A stretch of DNA of 64,000 nt from G051132615 sp051132615 (lineage in GTDB: Bacteria; Pseudomonadota; Gammaproteobacteria; Burkholderiales; Neisseriaceae): NCBI RefSeq assembly GCF_051132615.1, contig NZ_CP152375.1:868001-932000 (forward strand), given 5' to 3'. Positions within the stretch are counted from its first letter, which is position 1. Every line of letters begins with the position of its first letter. Positions 59,727-64,000 of this stretch are shown here, one piece after another. The notes under the pieces were generated by a model. It had not been told where the DNA came from and did not search any database. It saw only the letters and a list, made by a program, of their open reading frames with translations. Both the position numbers and the translations under genes were made by a program.

Positions 59727-60760
59727 AATCTGAATTAAAACACTCTTGGCATTATGATGAGGTCACAAAAATTTTTGAACAACCCTTCAATGATTTATTA
59801 TTTCAAGCACATTCTGTTCACCGACAATATTTTCATCCTAACCAAATACAAGTTTCTACACTGCTTTCCATCAAAACAGGCAATTGTCCTGAAGATTGCC
59901 ATTACTGTCCTCAATCTGTTCACCATCAAACCAATTTAAAACCCGAAAAATTAATGGCGGTACAAAGAGTCTTGGAAGCGGCAAAAAGTGCTGTTGCTAC
60001 AGGAGCCACCCGTTTTTGTATGGGCGCTGCATGGAAACACCCAACAAAAAAAGATATGCCTTATATTATTGACATGATTAAAGGGGTAAAAAACTTAGGG
60101 CTAGAAACCTGCATGACTTTAGGACAATTAGATTTAGAACAAAGCCAACAATTGGCAGAGGCAGGCTTAGATTACTATAATCATAATCTGGACACATCCC
60201 CTGAATTTTACGGACAAATCATCACCACTCGAACCTATCAAGATCGTTTAAATACCATTGCTCATGTGCGGCAATCTGGTATAAAAGTGTGCTGTGGTGG
60301 GATTTTAGGTATGGGGGAGAGCCATCAAGACCGCTTAAAACTATTCATGCAACTAGCCAATTTACCTGAACATCCTGAAAGTGTACCGATTAACATGTTG
60401 GTTAAAGTCAAAGGTAGCCCTTTGGCTAAAGCTCAAGATCTTGACCCTTTTGAGTTTATTCGAGCCATTGCTGTTGCCCGTATTTTGATGCCTAAATCGT
60501 ACGTTCGATTATCAGCAGGGCGAGAAAGCATGAGTGAAGAAATGCAATCCTTGGCTTTTTTTGCAGGTGCTAACGCTATTTTTTATGGTGAAAAATTACT
60601 GACAACGACCAATCCTCAAATCGATAAAGATCGTCATTTACTCAAAAAACTGGGTATTCAATTTGAGAAAAGAGAAGATCATGCAGATGAAGTGCATCAA
60701 GCCGTGATTGCCGAAAGTTTAATCCAGAATGAACAAGAAAAATCTTGCACAAATAGCTAA
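59723..60760 (+). CDS. bioB: BioB, biotin synthase
   Basis: 345 aa radical-SAM enzyme inserting sulfur into dethiobiotin. The CxxxCxxC cluster motif is GNCPEDCHYCPQS (Cys55, 59, 62); YNHNLDTSPEFY, CCGGILGMGE and RLSAGRESMS are BioB signatures that hold the second cluster. It is last in the operon with an ATGA overlap to the symporter. Confidence 0.97.
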   Translation: MKSELKHSWHYDEVTKIFEQPFNDLLFQAHSVHRQYFHPNQIQVSTLLSIKTGNCPEDCHYCPQSVHHQTNLKPEKLMAVQRVLEAAKSAVATGATRFCMGAAWKHPTKKDMPYIIDMIKGVKNLGLETCMTLGQLDLEQSQQLAEAGLDYYNHNLDTSPEFYGQIITTRTYQDRLNTIAHVRQSGIKVCCGGILGMGESHQDRLKLFMQLANLPEHPESVPINMLVKVKGSPLAKAQDLDPFEFIRAIAVARILMPKSYVRLSAGRESMSEEMQSLAFFAGANAIFYGEKLLTTTNPQIDKDRHLLKKLGIQFEKREDHADEVHQAVIAESLIQNEQEKSCTNS

Positions 60761-60831
60761 AAACAGAATAAGTCTTTGAATAAAACAGGTCATTTATTAC
60801 CAGAAACACATTAAAATATATGACCTATTAT

Positions 60832-62184
60832 TTACTTTGTCTGTCTAAAATAACCACTACCCCAACCTAACAACAAGCCCAAAACCATAGGTACAATCCA
60901 GCCTAACCCCATAGAAGCAAAAGGTAAATGATCATATAGACTAAATAATTTCCCCATAAAACTTGGCACCTGTAAAGATGTAAAAATCATGGTTACACTC
61001 TTTAATGCTTCAATCATGCTAATCATCACTGTGCAGATAATCGTCACCACATAAACCATTTGCTGACGAATAAAGTAAGGATTTAAAAAAGTCAGGACAA
61101 TCAATGCAATGGTTAATGGATAGATCAACATCAAAATGGGAATAGCAAAATTGATAATATTGGTTAAACCTATATTCGCCGTAAAAGTCGCCATTGTGCT
61201 GATGATAATAGCAAAAACTTTATAACTGATTTTGGGTACATAATGATGAAAACAACTGGCACATGCGCTGACTAAACCAATAGCCGTTGTGATACAAGCT
61301 AAAAATACCAAGATAGCCAAGAAAATGTTACCAAATGAACCAAAATAATGTTGCACCACTTTTGCCAACACCAAACCACCATTTTCCTGTGAACCTACAG
61401 TACTGATACTGGAAGCGCCAACATAAGCAAAAGCAACATACAATATCCCCATGAGTAAAACCCCAACCAAACCAGCTTTGGCAGTAGTAGACACAATCAT
61501 TTTAGGGGTACAAACACCAAAACGCTTCACTGCATCTACAACCAACATCCCAAAAGCCAACGATGCAAGCGCATCCATGGTGTTATAACCTTCAAGAAAA
61601 CCAGAAGAAAAAGCTGTATCTATATACTTTCCTGTTGCGATACTTGGTTGCCCCATAGGAATCATAATGGCTAAAACAATGATCGCGCCTAAAAAAAGTA
61701 AAAATAATGGTGTGAGAATTTTACCGATCCAAACAATCACTTTAGCTGGATTTAAGGCAAAATATAAGGTCAAGACAAAATACATGATGGTATAGATTAC
61801 CAGCCCTACTTGCTGGTAATCTTTTGAGACAAAAGAAGAGACACCTATTTCATATGAAACAGTTCCTGTTCGTGGTAACGCAAAAAGTGGCCCGATAACC
61901 AAATACAAGGTCACAGTGAACAAAACCCCATAAACTGGGTGTACCCGACCAGCTAACTCTTGTAAATTTTTGGTATTTGAATAACCAACAGCCAACACTC
62001 CCAAAAAAGGTAGACCGATACCACTGATCAAAAAACCAGCAATGGCAAAATACACATGCTCACCGGCTTGCTGCCCTAGTAATAAAGGAAAAATCAGATT
62101 GCCTGCCCCAAAAAATAAGCCAAATAACATGGTGCCAATGATGGCATATGCTGAAAAATTTAATTTTTTATCCAAAATAAACAA
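60832..62184 (-). CDS. brnQ: BrnQ, branched-chain amino acid:cation symporter
   Basis: 450 aa with about 12 membrane helices; GLFFGAGNLIFPLLLGQQAG at the N-terminus and YNTMDALASLAFGMLVVDAV are LIVCS/BrnQ signatures. It imports Leu, Ile and Val with sodium or protons. Convergent with bioB and separated from lnt by a strong terminator. Confidence 0.92.
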   Translation of the reverse strand: MFILDKKLNFSAYAIIGTMLFGLFFGAGNLIFPLLLGQQAGEHVYFAIAGFLISGIGLPFLGVLAVGYSNTKNLQELAGRVHPVYGVLFTVTLYLVIGPLFALPRTGTVSYEIGVSSFVSKDYQQVGLVIYTIMYFVLTLYFALNPAKVIVWIGKILTPLFLLFLGAIIVLAIMIPMGQPSIATGKYIDTAFSSGFLEGYNTMDALASLAFGMLVVDAVKRFGVCTPKMIVSTTAKAGLVGVLLMGILYVAFAYVGASSISTVGSQENGGLVLAKVVQHYFGSFGNIFLAILVFLACITTAIGLVSACASCFHHYVPKISYKVFAIIISTMATFTANIGLTNIINFAIPILMLIYPLTIALIVLTFLNPYFIRQQMVYVVTIICTVMISMIEALKSVTMIFTSLQVPSFMGKLFSLYDHLPFASMGLGWIVPMVLGLLLGWGSGYFRQTK

Positions 62185-62203
62185 CCCTTAAAGCTGATAC
62201 AAA

Positions 62204-62231
62204 TAAAAAGCTGCCAAGCAGCAGCTTTTTA
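62204..62231. terminator. Bidirectional terminator between lnt and brnQ
   Basis: AAAAAGCTGC-CAAGCA-GCAGCTTTTT: 10-bp stem with T-runs either way. It ends lnt; brnQ then has its own promoter. Confidence 0.85.
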
Positions 62232-62246
62232 TCTAAACATAATTTT

Positions 62247-63815
62247 TTATAGCTGATCAGGAACACCGACTTGTTTTTGCCTGTGTCGATAAAACCCATA
62301 AGTATATAAACCAATCAGGATCAAAACACATAAACCAATCAAAGGTAAACTTCCCCCAAGTTTCATAAAAGGGGTTTCTCCCTGATAGCCTTGAATCTGC
62401 CCAACCAACACTTGTGCGGTATTTGGTGCAGCCAAAGCCATTATTTCTCCTTTGGGTGAAATAATGGCTGTCATCCCTGTATTGGTTGAGCGCACCATAA
62501 AGCGTCCTAGTTCTAACGCACGAGTTTGAGATAATTGTAAATGCTGATCCATAGCATAGCTGTTACCATACCATGCCATATTGCTGACATTAGCCAATAA
62601 ACTTGACTGTTTGGCACTGGCAATCAATTCATCACCAAAAGCATCCTCATAACAAATATTAAAGGCTATTTTCTGATTGGCTAATTTTAATGGTGACTGC
62701 CCTGCCCCTCCTGCGGTAAAGCCAGACAAAGGCATATTCATTTGCCGATACAGCCAACTGGTTATTGTGGGTAAAGGAATATATTCACCAAAGGGCACCA
62801 AATGATTTTTAGCATAATAAGGTTGTTTGAGTGGTTCTGCGGCTTGATAATCAGCTAAGCTCACAACTGCATTTAAATAGCCCATATTATCATCTGTATA
62901 ACGCGCGATACCTGTTGCTAAAGCCATATGATTTTTTTGTGCAACTAGGGCAAACTGCCCTAATGCATCAACCATATCTTGTTGAAATAAGGGTAAGGCA
63001 GTTTCAGGCAGTAGCATAATATCGGCTCTGGTTTGAGCCACTTGCTGATAATATTGTTCAATTGTTGGCACAACCGCTTCTGGCTGCCATTTTAGTGTTT
63101 GAGGGATATTACCTTGTGCCAAGGCTATGCTTGCTGTTGTACCATCAGGTTCAGTGAAATTGTTCTGTTTTAAATGCGCACCAAGACCGATTAAAATAAA
63201 GGAACACAATAATACACATAAACTGATCTTAAAATTTTTGCAACGCAATATAAAGACCCATAAAGCAGTAATAAACGCGACTACTAGTGTCACCAGATAA
63301 AGGCCACCTAATGGTGCGAACCCTGCTAAAGGGCTTTCTGATATTTGTGAATAACCTAAAGCACCCCAACCAAAACCGGTTAAGGCATGTTCGCGTATGT
63401 ATTCTGTGATGACCCATAATAAGGGGAAACCAACCAATAGTTGGATATTTTTATTCGCCTTTAAATGATGCAATAACCAAAAACACAAGGCAGGATATAA
63501 AGCAAGATAAGAAGCAAATAATGCCGTTAAGGGCGCGGCATAAATAACGGGCAAACCCGCCACAGAATGTAAAGCTATAAATACCCAATAAAATTGAGTG
63601 ACATAAGCACAAAACCCCCAAAGATAAACCAAACGTATGGGTGTTTTTTTTGCAAAAGCAAACCATACCAGTACCCCCAATGAAATGGGCATTAACCAAT
63701 ATAATCGGTATGGAGCAAAAGCAAAAGGTGTCAACAAACCACTTACCGCAACCACAATATAAGCAAAAACAGAAGACTGCGTTATCTTTTGCCCATAATA
63801 TTGCAGTTTAATCAT
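62247..63815 (-). CDS. lnt: Lnt, apolipoprotein N-acyltransferase
   Basis: 522 aa: six to seven N-terminal membrane helices, then a nitrilase-like periplasmic domain with the Glu-Lys-Cys triad in LLPETALPLF, YYAKNHLVPFGEYIPL and NICYEDAFGDE, and a last anchoring helix. It adds the third acyl chain to lipoproteins. The start overlaps the corC stop, the normal gammaproteobacterial order. Confidence 0.95.
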   Translation of the reverse strand: MIKLQYYGQKITQSSVFAYIVVAVSGLLTPFAFAPYRLYWLMPISLGVLVWFAFAKKTPIRLVYLWGFCAYVTQFYWVFIALHSVAGLPVIYAAPLTALFASYLALYPALCFWLLHHLKANKNIQLLVGFPLLWVITEYIREHALTGFGWGALGYSQISESPLAGFAPLGGLYLVTLVVAFITALWVFILRCKNFKISLCVLLCSFILIGLGAHLKQNNFTEPDGTTASIALAQGNIPQTLKWQPEAVVPTIEQYYQQVAQTRADIMLLPETALPLFQQDMVDALGQFALVAQKNHMALATGIARYTDDNMGYLNAVVSLADYQAAEPLKQPYYAKNHLVPFGEYIPLPTITSWLYRQMNMPLSGFTAGGAGQSPLKLANQKIAFNICYEDAFGDELIASAKQSSLLANVSNMAWYGNSYAMDQHLQLSQTRALELGRFMVRSTNTGMTAIISPKGEIMALAAPNTAQVLVGQIQGYQGETPFMKLGGSLPLIGLCVLILIGLYTYGFYRHRQKQVGVPDQL

Positions 63816-64000
63816 GATAAGGTAACAATTAAGGTATGTAAGCGCCGATTATCCATACGGGCAACGCTTAGTTTGAGTTTACCTAAGATGACTTTCTCAC
63901 CTTTTTGCGGCATATGTCCAAGTTCTTGAATCACCAAGCCACCAATTGTATCGACTTCTTCGTCACTAAACTGAGTGTCAAAAAAAGTGTTGATGTCTTC
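63812..64000 (-). CDS. corC: CorC (magnesium/cobalt efflux-associated), C-terminal end only
   Basis: The last 62 codons are visible: DINTFFDTQFSDEEVDTIGG, LVIQELGHMPQKGEKVILG and LKLSVARMDNRRLHTLIVTL, the CorC/HlyC transporter-associated domain. The 5' part is outside the window. Coupled to lnt by ATGA. Confidence 0.88.
   Translation of the reverse strand, partial: EDINTFFDTQFSDEEVDTIGGLVIQELGHMPQKGEKVILGKLKLSVARMDNRRLHTLIVTLS

Overview
The window is AT-rich DNA from a gammaproteobacterium that I cannot name more precisely. The right end (about 55.4-64 kb) is ordinary chromosome: birA, a BioD-BioA fusion, a sodium/solute symporter, bioB, brnQ, lnt and the end of corC. The rest (1-55.4 kb) is mobile DNA built around a VirB-type (MPF-T) type IV secretion system (T4SS).

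Layout. (1) 1-10.2 kb, minus strand: T4SS copy A, virB1 to virB10 (virB10 cut by the window edge), with cargo between virB6 and virB7. (2) 10.2-10.5 kb: a 45-base tRNA-Thr 3' end plus terminator and ATTAGACA repeats, read as an integrase attachment site in the joined (attP-like) arrangement. (3) 10.5-16.2 kb: plasmid/ICE core with tyrosine recombinase, DUF4224 protein, TraM/TraL-like and TrbM-like transfer proteins, a CI/Cro-like switch, a replication-type protein and five 23-bp iterons. (4) 16.2-28.5 kb: defence-like cargo. It holds a PD-(D/E)XK nuclease convergent with a DUF262-HEPN-DNA methyltransferase operon, secreted SNase-like proteins, and a PP2C phosphatase with two Ser/Thr kinases, one ending in a cold-shock domain and one in an FHA-like domain. 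(5) 28.5-41 kb: an oriT-like site, a large toxin-like protein with a probable immunity gene, small secreted proteins sharing one promoter/signal-peptide cassette, YwqK/MORN repeat proteins and a Bro-N protein behind a C4-like antisense RNA leader. (6) 41.2-52.75 kb: T4SS copy B, virB11 to a truncated virB4, with different cargo (AAA ATPase, second C4-like leader plus Bro-N, EexN-type lipoprotein). (7) 52.7-55.4 kb: scrambled remnants, small genes and a broken OB-fold gene up to a C-terminally shortened birA.

Interpretation. Copies A and B are collinear over virB7-virB10 at a constant offset of 43,215 bases, and over virB5-virB4 at 45,059. With an attP-like joint between virB1 of copy A and the integrase, the simplest model is two related elements in tandem. 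The second would run from 10.4 kb to about 52.75 kb and has lost its virB1-3/att end. No relaxase or VirD4 coupling protein is visible, so transfer would need functions outside the window.

The chromosomal biotin locus has BioA, BioD and BioB activities plus a transporter but no bioF, bioC or bioH in view. It is controlled by a clear BirA operator over the bioDA promoter, which suggests salvage of a late precursor. All product calls rest on reading motifs by eye; no searches were run.
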